Assembly: GCF_003952005.1 (NCBI RefSeq)
Contig: NZ_QXGJ01000008.1
Span: 62,001 to 126,000 of the forward strand
Direction: 5' to 3'
Source: Bifidobacterium callimiconis
GTDB taxonomy: Bacteria; Actinomycetota; Actinomycetes; Actinomycetales; Bifidobacteriaceae
Length of the DNA stretch: 64,000 nucleotides
Shown here: one piece after another, positions 14,989 to 24,005 of the stretch
Position numbering within the stretch: position 1 is the first letter of the stretch
How the letters are laid out: every line of letters begins with the position of its first letter
Position numbers and translations under genes: made by a program
The notes under the pieces: generated by a model
Told to the model about the DNA's origin: nothing
Databases searched by the model: none
The model's input: only the letters and a program-made list of their open reading frames with translations

Positions 14989-17900
14989 TTACATGATGGC
15001 GGCCTTTCGGCGTCGGTATTCAGCCACGATGGCGGTGACCAGAGCCGCGGCTCCGGCGAGCGCTCCGCCGGCGATCAGCCAGCTACGCGCCGACCATCCG
15101 CCGGTGAACGGCAGCACCGAGATCATGCGCGCATTGCCGATCGCGTTGGCGGGGGCACCGTTGCCGGTCACAAGATCGCTTCCGGAAAGCGTGAGCGAGC
15201 TATCCTTCTCGGTCGTGCCGATCGTGAAGTCGAACGTCTTGTCGGTCTTTGCGTAGCCGTCGGGGGCCTTGGTCTCAGACAGCTGATACTTGCCGGGCAG
15301 CAGCTTCTCGACCGCCAGTCCGCCCTTGGTCGTATCGGTATCGGCGAGACCGTTCTGCGGCGTGATACAAGAGCCGGGCTGGCAGTCCACGACTGCCCAC
15401 GACTTGCCGCTGACCGCTTTACCCGAGGCATCCTCAAGCTGTGTGATCGTCCACTCGGACCCGCCAAGCAGCGTCGCCGCACTGTCCTTGTCGACCTTGG
15501 ACCACGCGAAACGGGTCGGTTTGTTCGCGAACTCGCCAGTCACACCATCGTTCCACGCGACGGTCCTGTTGCCTGAAGCATCGGTGCCGAGCGTGAACGT
15601 GTACGTACGGTCCGTCTTCCAGTACTTGTCGGGCGCCTGGGTTTCGGTAAGCGTGTAGTTGCCGTCCGGGAACACCCAGCTTCCGTCAGCATTGGTGAGC
15701 TTGATGTCGAGGGCGAACTTGCCCTCCGCATCGTTCGTATCCGCACCGGCGTCCGACGAGCACGTCCCCGACTTCGTGCAGTCCGTGACGTTCTCGTACT
15801 TCAGCCCGTTGGGTCCGGTCAGGGTCCACTGGCTGCCGGCGATGGGATTGTTGCGATCGTCGGTCTTCGTCCATTCGAGCTTGCCTTCGACCAGCTTGTT
15901 GCCGATGATGCGCTTCGCGTTCTGTGAGGCGTCACCGGACAGGTTGTTATCCGGATTGCCCTTCGAGTCCGTCTTGGGCGAGCCCGGGGCGTATTCGAGG
16001 TTCGGCTCCTTTGGGATTTCCTTGCTATCCGATGTAACGGCGACAATCGTGAACGTGTACTCGTTTTCGGTCTTCTGGTAGCCGTTCGGCGCGGTCTTCT
16101 CCGTAAGCGTGTACGTGCCAGGAGCAAGGTTATCGAGACTGATACCGCCCATATCCGGATCGTTGTCCCTACGCCCGTTGTCCACGATATCGACCGTCCA
16201 TGTCTGCGAGTCCTCGGTCGTGGATGCGACCTTCCAGCAGTCGGCGTCGGTCGAGCTCGTCGCCTGGCAGTCGGTGGGACGCATATCGTCGTCGTTGTAC
16301 GGGGTCAGCCACTTATCCTGATCATCCTTGCCGAGCGTGACGGACAGGGTCCACGTGGACGACGTCTTCACCGGTACGACCGGGTCTGCGGACAAGTCGA
16401 CCTTCTGCCAGCTCATCGAATACGGGGTGTCGAATACGACCACGCCGTTCGAGCCGAAACCACCACCGGACATACGCGAACGATTGCCGTCGATGGTGAT
16501 CTGTGCCGTTTTCTTCGCGTTCTCCTTCAACGCGTTCGCCTGGCTCTCGCTGCCATTCACGGTGGCCTTGAATGCCACACCCGTCTGGTATGCGCCGGGC
16601 GTGGCATCCTTGGTAAGGGTGATCAGCCCCTCCTTCTGCACTTCGGTGGACGGATGCAGGGTGGTACTGGCCAGAACGGACTGGCTACGCTTACCTCCCA
16701 TCCACGAGTCCTTGAAACCGGAGGACTCCTTCAACGGCGTGTTGTCCCAATGCCAGGTCACGGCATCCTCGTTGCGATCCGTGAACCACGTATTCAGCAG
16801 AAGGAACTGGTTGTCGCCCAAGGTCTTTGCCTGAGGGTTCATGATCGATAGGTCCGAGCCGGCATACGTGACCTCTGTACCGTTCTCCTTCGGCTTGTTG
16901 GCCTCATTCGCGTCGAGATCCGGATTCACCGAGTTGCCGAACAGGGCGATGTTGCCACCCTTCGACGCGGTCGAATTGCCCGACGGGCAGAACCACAGAC
17001 CGCCGCCGAAATGACCGGCCGTGTTCCCGAACGCGACCGTCTTGCCCACATACGTGGTCGTGGACTCCTCCGTATAGATCGCGCCACCCAGATAGCCCGA
17101 CGTGTTGCCCTCATACGTGCCACCCGTGATGGTCGCGGTGGACCTCATCATCAGGAAGACGGCACCACCGGCACCACCACGCTCGATCTGCTCCTTGGCA
17201 TCACCCGACGGGCGCCGAATCATGGCCCAGTTATTCTGAAACACCGGCTTCGAGCCATCCACCCCGTTCTTTATGTACAGAGTGCCGCGAGCCCAGATCG
17301 CGCCACCACCCGAATACAGTCCCGACGACTTCTCCCCGTTACCGTCGAACAGCACGTTGCCGCGCACCGTCAGCACACCCTGATTGCGAGCATCGTCCTC
17401 GTTCATATACACGACGCCGCCACCGTTGCGCTGGGTATCGCACGCGGCATAGGACGTCAACGAGCAATCTCCCGCGTCCTGCACGTTGTTCTTGAACACG
17501 ACCCGCTTATCAGCCACGCCACTGATCGTGATCTTACCGGTGCCATAGCTGTGGATGACGCCACCGTTACCACCGTTCTCCGCTTTATTGTCCTCGAACG
17601 TTCCACCCGTAATCGTCAGCGAGGCACCACCGGTCCCGTACCACACGCCACCACCGGACGTCGCACTATTGTCCTTGCCATCAGAACCTGTGCTCTTGTT
17701 GTCCGAGAACGTACCGCCATTGATGGTCGCGGAACCGGACGCCTGATAGATCACGCCACCGTTCTCCGCAGTGTTGTCCGAGAACTTGCCGCCATTGATG
17801 GTCGCGGAACCGGACGCCTGATAGATCACGCCACCGTTCTCCGCAGTGTTGTCCGAGAACTTGCCGCCATTGATCGTAAGCTCGCCCTCATTCAGCACGA

Positions 17901-18474
17901 CCGTTCCCCGGTCCGCCTTCAGACCGGTGAACGTGCCGCCATGGATGGTCACCGTACCGTAGGAGTGCATGAGCGGACCATAGACATGGTCGTCCTTCGG
18001 GTGCGTGAACGTGAGCATGTTCCCGCCCTTGTCGGAATCCACGCCCTGCACGCCGATGGTCAGGGAGCCGCTGCCCTTCTGAGGCCAGAGCATCGAGCCC
18101 GTGCCCGTCCACGTGATCGTATGCATCGACTGCCCGTCGGACACGATCGTGATCGGGCACTTGATGTTTTTGCTGCCATTGGACAAGTCATCCGCATTCA
18201 CCGTGATGTCGTTGGTGACGGTCACGGTACGAGACTCGGCCGAATCGCCACATGTCAGCGCCGCCGCCAGGCTACTCGCATCGGAGGCCGAGTACGACGT
18301 GCCATCTGCCGCCGCCGGTGCTGTCGCAGACGTCCCGCTGTCGGCCGCCGTGGAAGCGGGATCATCCGCGTAGGCGACGCCTACGGCAAGCGGCCCCATT
18401 GCCACCACCGCGATCACGCTGGCGATCTTCGCGACGAACGCGCGGGTATGCGAATGTGAAGTCGAACGCTTCAT
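14989..18474 (-). CDS. large LPxTG adhesin with beta-helix and SpaA domains
   Basis: A secreted wall-anchored protein of about 1161 residues from the ATG at 18474; the open frame extends further upstream to 18609, and the true start is uncertain because no clear ribosome-binding site precedes any candidate. The N-terminus MKRSTSHSHTRAFVAKIASV plus following hydrophobic residues is a signal peptide. Next comes a right-handed parallel beta-helix built from GGTFxxNxAxxGG-type repeats, then three Cna-B/SpaA domains with E-boxes TEKTAPNGY, TETQAPDKY and SETKAPDGY, and LPFTGG with a membrane helix and basic tail. It resembles the minor (tip) pilin of sortase-dependent pili, upstream of the pilin. 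Two perfect 75-bp repeats lie within the helix. Confidence 0.9.
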   Translation of the reverse strand: MKRSTSHSHTRAFVAKIASVIAVVAMGPLAVGVAYADDPASTAADSGTSATAPAAADGTSYSASDASSLAAALTCGDSAESRTVTVTNDITVNADDLSNGSKNIKCPITIVSDGQSMHTITWTGTGSMLWPQKGSGSLTIGVQGVDSDKGGNMLTFTHPKDDHVYGPLMHSYGTVTIHGGTFTGLKADRGTVVLNEGELTINGGKFSDNTAENGGVIYQASGSATINGGKFSDNTAENGGVIYQASGSATINGGTFSDNKSTGSDGKDNSATSGGGVWYGTGGASLTITGGTFEDNKAENGGNGGVIHSYGTGKITISGVADKRVVFKNNVQDAGDCSLTSYAACDTQRNGGGVVYMNEDDARNQGVLTVRGNVLFDGNGEKSSGLYSGGGAIWARGTLYIKNGVDGSKPVFQNNWAMIRRPSGDAKEQIERGGAGGAVFLMMRSTATITGGTYEGNTSGYLGGAIYTEESTTTYVGKTVAFGNTAGHFGGGLWFCPSGNSTASKGGNIALFGNSVNPDLDANEANKPKENGTEVTYAGSDLSIMNPQAKTLGDNQFLLLNTWFTDRNEDAVTWHWDNTPLKESSGFKDSWMGGKRSQSVLASTTLHPSTEVQKEGLITLTKDATPGAYQTGVAFKATVNGSESQANALKENAKKTAQITIDGNRSRMSGGGFGSNGVVVFDTPYSMSWQKVDLSADPVVPVKTSSTWTLSVTLGKDDQDKWLTPYNDDDMRPTDCQATSSTDADCWKVASTTEDSQTWTVDIVDNGRRDNDPDMGGISLDNLAPGTYTLTEKTAPNGYQKTENEYTFTIVAVTSDSKEIPKEPNLEYAPGSPKTDSKGNPDNNLSGDASQNAKRIIGNKLVEGKLEWTKTDDRNNPIAGSQWTLTGPNGLKYENVTDCTKSGTCSSDAGADTNDAEGKFALDIKLTNADGSWVFPDGNYTLTETQAPDKYWKTDRTYTFTLGTDASGNRTVAWNDGVTGEFANKPTRFAWSKVDKDSAATLLGGSEWTITQLEDASGKAVSGKSWAVVDCQPGSCITPQNGLADTDTTKGGLAVEKLLPGKYQLSETKAPDGYAKTDKTFDFTIGTTEKDSSLTLSGSDLVTGNGAPANAIGNARMISVLPFTGGWSARSWLIAGGALAGAAALVTAIVAEYRRRKAAIM
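17714..17863 (-). repeat. tandem 75-bp repeat inside the adhesin gene
   Basis: Two adjacent units (17714-17788 and 17789-17863) are practically identical, with the start of a third after them. Each encodes 25 residues, one turn of the beta-helix, with ENGGVIYQASGSATINGG. In-frame copy-number variation is expected. Confidence 0.9.
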
Positions 18475-19129
18475 ATGAGGATTCTGGATATCGGATTCCA
18501 TATATCGAGAACCAACCGGTCGGTTACTCAGGAGAGTGCGCAGCCTCCTGAAGGGCACCCTTCTAACCCCCCTCTTCTTCGGGGGTGTCGTCGCGGCGAC
18601 GCCATGCACCGTTTCGCATCAGCGCAAATCCTTACATAACTCTCTATCACTTCACAAGCGTCAAGCCGAACCCGAATTTCTCCGAGGCACGACAATTACA
18701 ACATCAGACAAATGTTGCAATTCCAACGCTTTGCAATTTCATCCTATAGCGGCGCCCCATTCCCCAAAAGAGGATGCCGGCCATGTTCGTCCTCCTACGG
18801 CGACAATCTCACATCACATCACCCCCCCCCCGAACCGAGTAGCGTAACGGGGGTCAATGTTGCGCACTATCACCCGAAAGACCTACTAAAACGGGGGGTT
18901 ATGCAAGATTTGGCAACCGGTTTGCAAGATTACATAATTACAAATTAATCACTTTTGATCGCCCGTAATCATCGCATTATCAAACATTTCCAATGTTCAA
19001 TATATTCACATATTCATCACGTAAAAACTCTATATTCTGCTACCAGATGCGAACGTTCTCATCGTTGGGAATCAGCCAATCATCTTCCCCGTTCGACGCC
19101 CACCACCACACTGGACTACCCTTGGAACC
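18475..19129. other. intergenic region between adhesin and O-mannosyltransferase, with poly-C tract
   Basis: A 655-bp gap between divergent genes. It holds a run of ten C at 18822-18831 (ten G on the adhesin strand), a smaller G6 run near 18892, and AT-rich sequence from 18900 to 19060. The minus strand also has a 26-codon frame starting at 18783 after a GTAGGAGGACGAAC ribosome-binding site, which ends in a TGA; it may be a leader peptide. No other gene is supported. Confidence 0.6.
18822..18831. repeat. homopolymeric C10/G10 tract
   Basis: Ten consecutive C on the plus strand, about 350 bp upstream of the adhesin start. Poly-G tracts of this length in front of or inside surface-protein genes commonly slip and give phase variation; here it would affect transcription or leader reading, since no long frame crosses it. 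Confidence 0.85.
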
Positions 19130-20971
19130 ATGGGCTCGAAGATTCGCACACGCCGCATCAGGGGAAGTCACGGCGCGCACATACGGCACACCGCGGCATC
19201 ACCACGCGCCAACGCGCGCGCAATCCCATCCGCGCTCGCCGGAATAGTGGACCCGCGCACCGCATCCGAACGCGCCGCGGGCTGGATCTGGCCCATCCTC
19301 ATGGCGCTGTTCGGCGGACTGCTGCGATTCATCCGACTCGGACAGCCGCAGGCCGTGGTCTTCGACGAAACCTACTACGTCAAGGACGCGTGGACCATGC
19401 TCAACACGGGCGAGCCACGCGACTGGCCCGCCACGATCAACGCCATCAAAATCGACGACTACTTCGCCAACGGACAACACCTGACCGACTGGCTGCCCGT
19501 GGCCGAATACGTGGTGCATCCGCCGTTCGGCAAATGGTGCATCGCGCTGGGACTGCAACTGTTCGGCGGCGCGGCCAATTCATTCGCGTGGCGCGTATCC
19601 ACCGCCGTGGCCGGCACGCTCGCCATCCTGATCCTGTGCCGCGTGGTGCTGCGCATCTTCCGATCGCTGCCGATGGCGCTCATCGCCGGATTCCTCATGT
19701 CCATCGACGGCATGGGCATCACGCTCAGTCGCACCGGACTGCTCGACAACTTCATCATGGTGCTCGCGCTCGGCGCATTCTGCTGCATGCTCGCCCACCG
19801 CGACTGGGCCAACCGGCGCCTCGCCGACGCCTACCGACGGCAATCGCGCCGACGTCACGCCAAATGGATACCGGTGGTGCCGTGGCGGACTCGGCTGAAC
19901 GGGGACGCGGGGGATGCGAGCGCGACCGGCGGCAACGGTACTGTCGGCAGTGGCAACGTTGGCAACGGCTCTGCCGGCAATGGCAAGGCTTCCGACGAAT
20001 TCGATCCCGACGCCACGCAAACCCTGCCGCCCATCCGATTCATCCTCGACTCCACCGGCCCGGTCATCGCATTCTCCTGGTGGCGTCTCGCGGCGGCGAT
20101 CCTGCTCGGACTCACCACCGGAGTCAAATGGTCCGGCGCCTACTTCTTCGCCGTGTTCTGCCTGATCAGCGTGTTCTGGGATGCGTGGCTGCGCCGGCAG
20201 AACGGCTTCCGCGCATGGTTCGTCACCGGACTGTGGAAGGACGGCATCCTCGCCGCGCTCTACATGGTGCCCGTATACATCGCCACGTATCTCGCCACAT
20301 GGATCGGCTGGTTCATCCACCCCGACTCATACATGCACGACTGGGCGCGCATGAACCCCGGTAAGGGCATCACATGGCTGCCGGAAGGACTGCGGTCGTT
20401 CGTGCAATACCACATTCAGATGTGGCAGTTCCACACCACGCTCGACGCGCCGCACGACTACAAGGCCAACCCGCTCACCTGGCCCATTCAGGAGCGACCC
20501 ACCAGCTTCTACTGGCGAGAACTTTCCGGCCATCCGGGCCTCTGCACGCTGCGGCCGAACGAGACCTGCGTGGCGGCGGTCACGTCGCTCGGCAACCCAC
20601 TCATCTGGTGGCTCGGCACGGTGTGCGTGGTGCTGGGCGTAATCGTGGCCGTGGTGGCCAAGGGCGGCGACTGGCGGATCTGGGCGGTGCTCGCCGGATT
20701 CCTCGGCGGATGGCTGCCGTGGGCGCAGTACCTCAACCGCACCACGTTCACGTTCTATGCGATCGTGATCCTGCCGTGGATCATTCTCGGATTCATCTAC
20801 GTGGCCGACTGGCTGCACGGGCTGTTCGACGCATTCTCGTTCTGGTGGGTGATGGGCGGCGTGCTCGTGATCATCACGCTCGTGTCGGTGTTCTTCTACC
20901 CGATCTGGACGGCGATTCCGGTACCGTATTCGTTCTGGCTGTCGCACATGTGGTTCGATAGCTGGATATAG
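19130..20971 (+). CDS. pmt: protein O-mannosyltransferase (Pmt family)
   Basis: A 613-residue GT39/GT-C membrane enzyme that transfers mannose from polyprenyl-phosphate mannose to secreted proteins (family knowledge; Rv1002c is the mycobacterial model). After a basic N-terminus come FGGLLRFIRLGQPQAVVFDE and TYYVKDAWTM; the Asp-Glu in VFDETYY is the catalytic motif. Then VVHPPFGKWCIALGLQLFGG and many membrane spans, an extracytoplasmic loop with MWQFHTTLDAPHDY, and a C-terminal span region. A Gly/Asn/Ser-rich insertion (about residues 262-290, GGNGTVGSGNVGNGSAGNG) is specific to this protein. It is upstream of the NrtR-like gene and near LPxTG proteins that could be substrates, which is inference. 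Confidence 0.92.
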   Translation: MGSKIRTRRIRGSHGAHIRHTAASPRANARAIPSALAGIVDPRTASERAAGWIWPILMALFGGLLRFIRLGQPQAVVFDETYYVKDAWTMLNTGEPRDWPATINAIKIDDYFANGQHLTDWLPVAEYVVHPPFGKWCIALGLQLFGGAANSFAWRVSTAVAGTLAILILCRVVLRIFRSLPMALIAGFLMSIDGMGITLSRTGLLDNFIMVLALGAFCCMLAHRDWANRRLADAYRRQSRRRHAKWIPVVPWRTRLNGDAGDASATGGNGTVGSGNVGNGSAGNGKASDEFDPDATQTLPPIRFILDSTGPVIAFSWWRLAAAILLGLTTGVKWSGAYFFAVFCLISVFWDAWLRRQNGFRAWFVTGLWKDGILAALYMVPVYIATYLATWIGWFIHPDSYMHDWARMNPGKGITWLPEGLRSFVQYHIQMWQFHTTLDAPHDYKANPLTWPIQERPTSFYWRELSGHPGLCTLRPNETCVAAVTSLGNPLIWWLGTVCVVLGVIVAVVAKGGDWRIWAVLAGFLGGWLPWAQYLNRTTFTFYAIVILPWIILGFIYVADWLHGLFDAFSFWWVMGGVLVIITLVSVFFYPIWTAIPVPYSFWLSHMWFDSWI

Positions 20972-21080
20972 GGGATATAGGCGAGGCACGAACGGACTGG
21001 CGAGTCTTTACAATCGCGCGTAATCATGGTTCTGGTCATATTCTTTGAACCCCAATCCCAGCGAAGGAAGTAGTGCAGTT

Positions 21081-22172
21081 ATGGGACTCGGCAATGTTTC
21101 GGAACGACGCAGCCAGCCGCCGCAAGTAGGCGTGTCCGTGGTGATCCTTGCGCTTGGCGAGGACGCGAATGGGGCGGAAGCGGGCCGCGATGGCGAAGCC
21201 GCGGAACGCAACGGCGGCAAGCGCAACCGACTGTGGCTGCCGCTGGTGCGCCGCGTCCGGCAGCCGTTCCAAGGCATGTGGGCGCTGCCCGGCGGCGATC
21301 TTCGCGCCGACCGCACGCTCGAGCAGGCCGCCTATGCGGCGTTGGAGTCCACCACCGATCTGCATCCGCGGTATCTTGAGCAGCTGTACACCTTCGGCGG
21401 GCCCACCAGGTCGCACGGCGGGCTGCCCATGGTTTCGATCGTGTACTGGGCGCTCGTGGGGCGGGCCGAGGCTCGGGAATTCAAGGCCGGGGATAACGTG
21501 CAATGGTTCCCGGAGAACGAGCTGCCGGAGCTGGCGTTCGATCATCGGGAGATCATCGACTACGCGCTGCAAAGGCTGCGCACCAAGATTGAATACCCGC
21601 TCGTGGCCACGCGGCTTGTGGGCGAGGAGTTCACACTCGCGCAGTTGCATGGGGTGTATGAGGCGATCACCGGGGAGACGATCGATCTGGCGAATTTCCG
21701 ACGCAAGATGCTTGCCTCCGGGCAGCTTGAGGCCACCGGTAGGAAGCAGCGCGAGGGGCGGCACCGTCCGGCCGCCACGTACCGGTATGTGCCGGAGGGC
21801 GGCGCTGGGGACTCGAACGTTGGAAGTTTCGGGAACGCCGGGAACGTGAGTGGGACCGCGGCTTCGGGGCATCTTATGGGACTGGGCCTAGGCCTAGGCC
21901 TGGGACTAGGTGGTGGCAGCGGCGTGGACACGGTGACGCAGGTTGTCGGCGGCGACGGGCGCGAAGGCAACCGGCACGACGGCAATGGACGTGATGACAA
22001 TGCCGGAGCCGGGGGCTCGATGGGTGTCGAGACCGAAGGTGAACGGTCTGATGCCCCTGCCTCCAAGGCAGCCGCGAATGGGCACCGGGCCGGGACGGCG
22101 TCGGCTGGAATCGAGACCGGGCACTTCGATCGGGAGGATCCGCTCGCAGCGCTCGTGCCTTCGCGGCGATGA
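21081..22172 (+). CDS. NrtR-like regulator with degenerate Nudix domain
   Basis: A 363-residue protein with an N-terminal Nudix fold (residues 1-150) and a winged-helix domain (about 170-240, LVGEEFTLAQLHGVYEAITG then ANFRRKMLASGQLEATG). NrtR proteins sense ADP-ribose-type ligands with a Nudix domain and repress NAD or sugar genes. The Nudix box reads GGDLRADRTLEQAAYAALES: the catalytic RExxEE is replaced by AALEST, so hydrolysis is not expected. A tail of about 120 residues is low-complexity, including an alternating Gly-Leu run, and absent from typical NrtR (about 230 residues). ATG at 21081 is preceded by GAAGGAAG; an upstream Met exists. No NAD genes are adjacent, so the regulon is unknown. 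Confidence 0.8.
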   Translation: MGLGNVSERRSQPPQVGVSVVILALGEDANGAEAGRDGEAAERNGGKRNRLWLPLVRRVRQPFQGMWALPGGDLRADRTLEQAAYAALESTTDLHPRYLEQLYTFGGPTRSHGGLPMVSIVYWALVGRAEAREFKAGDNVQWFPENELPELAFDHREIIDYALQRLRTKIEYPLVATRLVGEEFTLAQLHGVYEAITGETIDLANFRRKMLASGQLEATGRKQREGRHRPAATYRYVPEGGAGDSNVGSFGNAGNVSGTAASGHLMGLGLGLGLGLGGGSGVDTVTQVVGGDGREGNRHDGNGRDDNAGAGGSMGVETEGERSDAPASKAAANGHRAGTASAGIETGHFDREDPLAALVPSRR

Positions 22173-22292
22173 TGTGTTGAGTGCAGGGTGCGGACCGAGC
22201 ATCGGAATGCAATGGCCCGGTTCCGCCGGCACTTCTCCCAGGTTTCCGGTTCCGAATGCGAATCAGCGGTATTCATCGCTCTGCATTCGGAC

Positions 22293-22910
22293 CTATCTCC
22301 GAGTTGGGACGTTGATTTGCGGTCTTGCAGAGAGCTATCTACGGATTTGGAGGTCCTTTGCCAAATAGACTTTCCGCCATATCGGCAGGTGCACTCCCCT
22401 CGGAAGTTCAGATTTCATAGGTTTTTAGCGAAACCTAGCCTCACTGCATTAATATCGCGGCTCCTCACGCCATATGACAATTTCGGCTACTTGAAGAAGG
22501 ACCTCCAAATCTGGGGATAGCAGTTTGCAACGCTCCTCAAGGACCTCCAAAACGAGGAATAGCCTCCTTGCAAGTCTCGCGAAGCATTTCCGAGGGCCCG
22601 GTTATGCCTGTGGATGGGAAATCGGAGACCCGAATGGAGTCCAAACTGGGCTCTCGGCCTCGAATCCCGGGGCCAACCGCGCTTCGCTAGGTGGTTCGCG
22701 AACCCGGTCAACGTCTAACCCCGCTTCCCTAGGTACTCTCCGAACTAGAGGAACCGAGGCGCTCGCAAATCCTCTATTCACACAGATAGTTTTCCCCGGA
22801 AAACTATCTGTTGCAATACCTATCTTTTAGGGGTCTATTTTTCGGAGCACCTAGGGAAGCGCGGTTAGACGTCTCCATGCTCCGGCAAGCACCTAACGAG
22901 GGGAAGGTAG
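22293..22910. repeat. composite element, locus 1: eight 20-bp motifs in 42-bp-spaced pairs
   Basis: Motif starts: A1 22293, A2 22335 (reverse orientation); B1 22501, B2 22543 (forward); C1 22673, C2 22715 (reverse); D1 22849, D2 22891 (forward). Within every pair the distance is exactly 42 bp. B type: ACCTCCAAATCTGGGGATAG; D type: ACCTAGGGAAGCGCGGTTAG; both share ACCT at one end and TAG at the other. A with B, and C with D, form inverted repeats. The same layout recurs at 50085-50668. Function unknown. Confidence 0.85.
22783..22810. repeat. near-perfect hairpin inside composite element locus 1
   Basis: CAGATAGTTTTCC, CC centre, GGAAAACTATCTG: a 28-bp palindrome between the C and D pairs, which could cap the C/D inverted-repeat structure or terminate transcription. 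Confidence 0.8.
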
Positions 22911-23229
22911 TCCTTACCCACCATGGGCGGATGCCCCTTCCCTATCCTGCTCAACCGCGTGCCACGACAGTTTGTGCGGAAGTGTTCGATTTATGCGGGA
23001 CTTGTGCGTATAGGAAACGCCGTAAACCCCCGTCTTACCGCTGCTGCTAGGGTGTGGTAGTGGTTCGCGGGGCCGCGGAAATTCAACCGCCCGCGGCCGC
23101 AGGTCGGGAATGCCGGCAATATCCGCAACACCCACGAAGACCAGAACCCAAGAACCTAAGGAATCACGAGATGCGCCACGGCAGGTGCCACGGCGCCAGA
23201 GCGAACAGAGCGGCAGGAAACAATACAGC

Positions 23230-23976
23230 ATGGCTTTTGTCAATTTCATCCTTGAACTTCTGAAGGATCCGCGCGCGGCGATCGCGGCCTGGATCGCCAT
23301 GGGCCCGGGAGTGGCCTGCGGATTCATCTTCCTCATCGTCTTCATCGAGACCGGCGTGGTGTTCTTCCCGTTCCTGCCCGGCGACTCCCTGCTCTTCGCA
23401 GCCGGCGTGTTCGCCGCCCCCGACGCCACCACCGGCCAGTCCGCGCTGCCGCTGGGCATGCTGCTGCCCGTGGTGTGGTGCGCCCCGGTCATCGGCGACC
23501 AGTGCAACTACTTCATCGGTCACTTCTTCGGCCGCCGCATCATCAAGTCCGGCAAGGTGAAGGCCATGACCCCGGAGCGCATCGCCAAGACCGAAGCCAT
23601 GATCGACAAGTGGGGCCCGCTCGCCGTGTTCCTGGGCCGCTTCTTCCCCTTCATCCGCACGTTCATGCCGTTCATCTCCGGCATCTCTGGCATGCGCTGG
23701 AGCCGCTTCACGCCGTTCTCGGTGCTCGGCGGCCTGACCTGGTCCTCCCTGTTCACGTTCCTCGGCTACTTCTTCGGCAACATTCCGGCCGTGCAGAAGC
23801 ACTTCGAGCTGGTGATCGTGCTGATCCTGCTCGTGTCGCTGCTGCCGACCGTGATCGGTCTGCTCAAGGCCAAGTTCGGTAAGAAGAAGGACACCGTCGC
23901 CGAGGGCGCCACGGCCAATGCCGAGACCATCGACGCTACCGAGTTCAGTGACTCCACCCCGCATCACGCGGCGTGA
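23230..23976 (+). CDS. DedA/SNARE-associated family membrane protein
   Basis: A 248-residue polytopic protein. ATG at 23230 has AGGAAAC upstream. DedA hallmarks are ETGVVFFPFLPGDSLLFAAG near the N-terminus (E and the FLPGDS motif), GDQCNYFIGHFFGRR in the middle, and FLGRFFPFIRTFMPFISGIS (the conserved F-x-R-x-x-P-x-x-R-x-x-x-P-x-x-AG-type motif), followed by the GGLTWSSLFTFLGYFFGN block. DedA proteins act in lipid (undecaprenyl phosphate or phospholipid) translocation across the membrane. The C-terminal 30 residues are a polar tail. It stands alone, followed by R1 repeats. Confidence 0.9.
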   Translation: MAFVNFILELLKDPRAAIAAWIAMGPGVACGFIFLIVFIETGVVFFPFLPGDSLLFAAGVFAAPDATTGQSALPLGMLLPVVWCAPVIGDQCNYFIGHFFGRRIIKSGKVKAMTPERIAKTEAMIDKWGPLAVFLGRFFPFIRTFMPFISGISGMRWSRFTPFSVLGGLTWSSLFTFLGYFFGNIPAVQKHFELVIVLILLVSLLPTVIGLLKAKFGKKKDTVAEGATANAETIDATEFSDSTPHHAA

Positions 23977-24005
23977 TCGAGAGTGGGGACGACGCTAGCG
24001 ACATA

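Larger units (their letters stand above)
22173..23229. other. 1.06-kb gap holding the composite repeat element
   Basis: No gene is supported. Most of the gap is the 42-bp-spaced composite element (22293-22910). The remaining 300 bp before the DedA gene hold its presumed promoter; no further structure was recognised. Confidence 0.6.

Noticed and set aside
18834..18905. Additional copy of the 20-bp motif (ACCTACTAAAACGGGGGGTT) near the poly-C tract
   Set aside because: Length is off by two bases, and the neighbouring similar sequence is 47 bp away, not 42.
22293..22910. CRISPR array
   Set aside because: Motifs are paired and inverted with 22-bp spacers, not a regular same-orientation array, and no cas genes are nearby.
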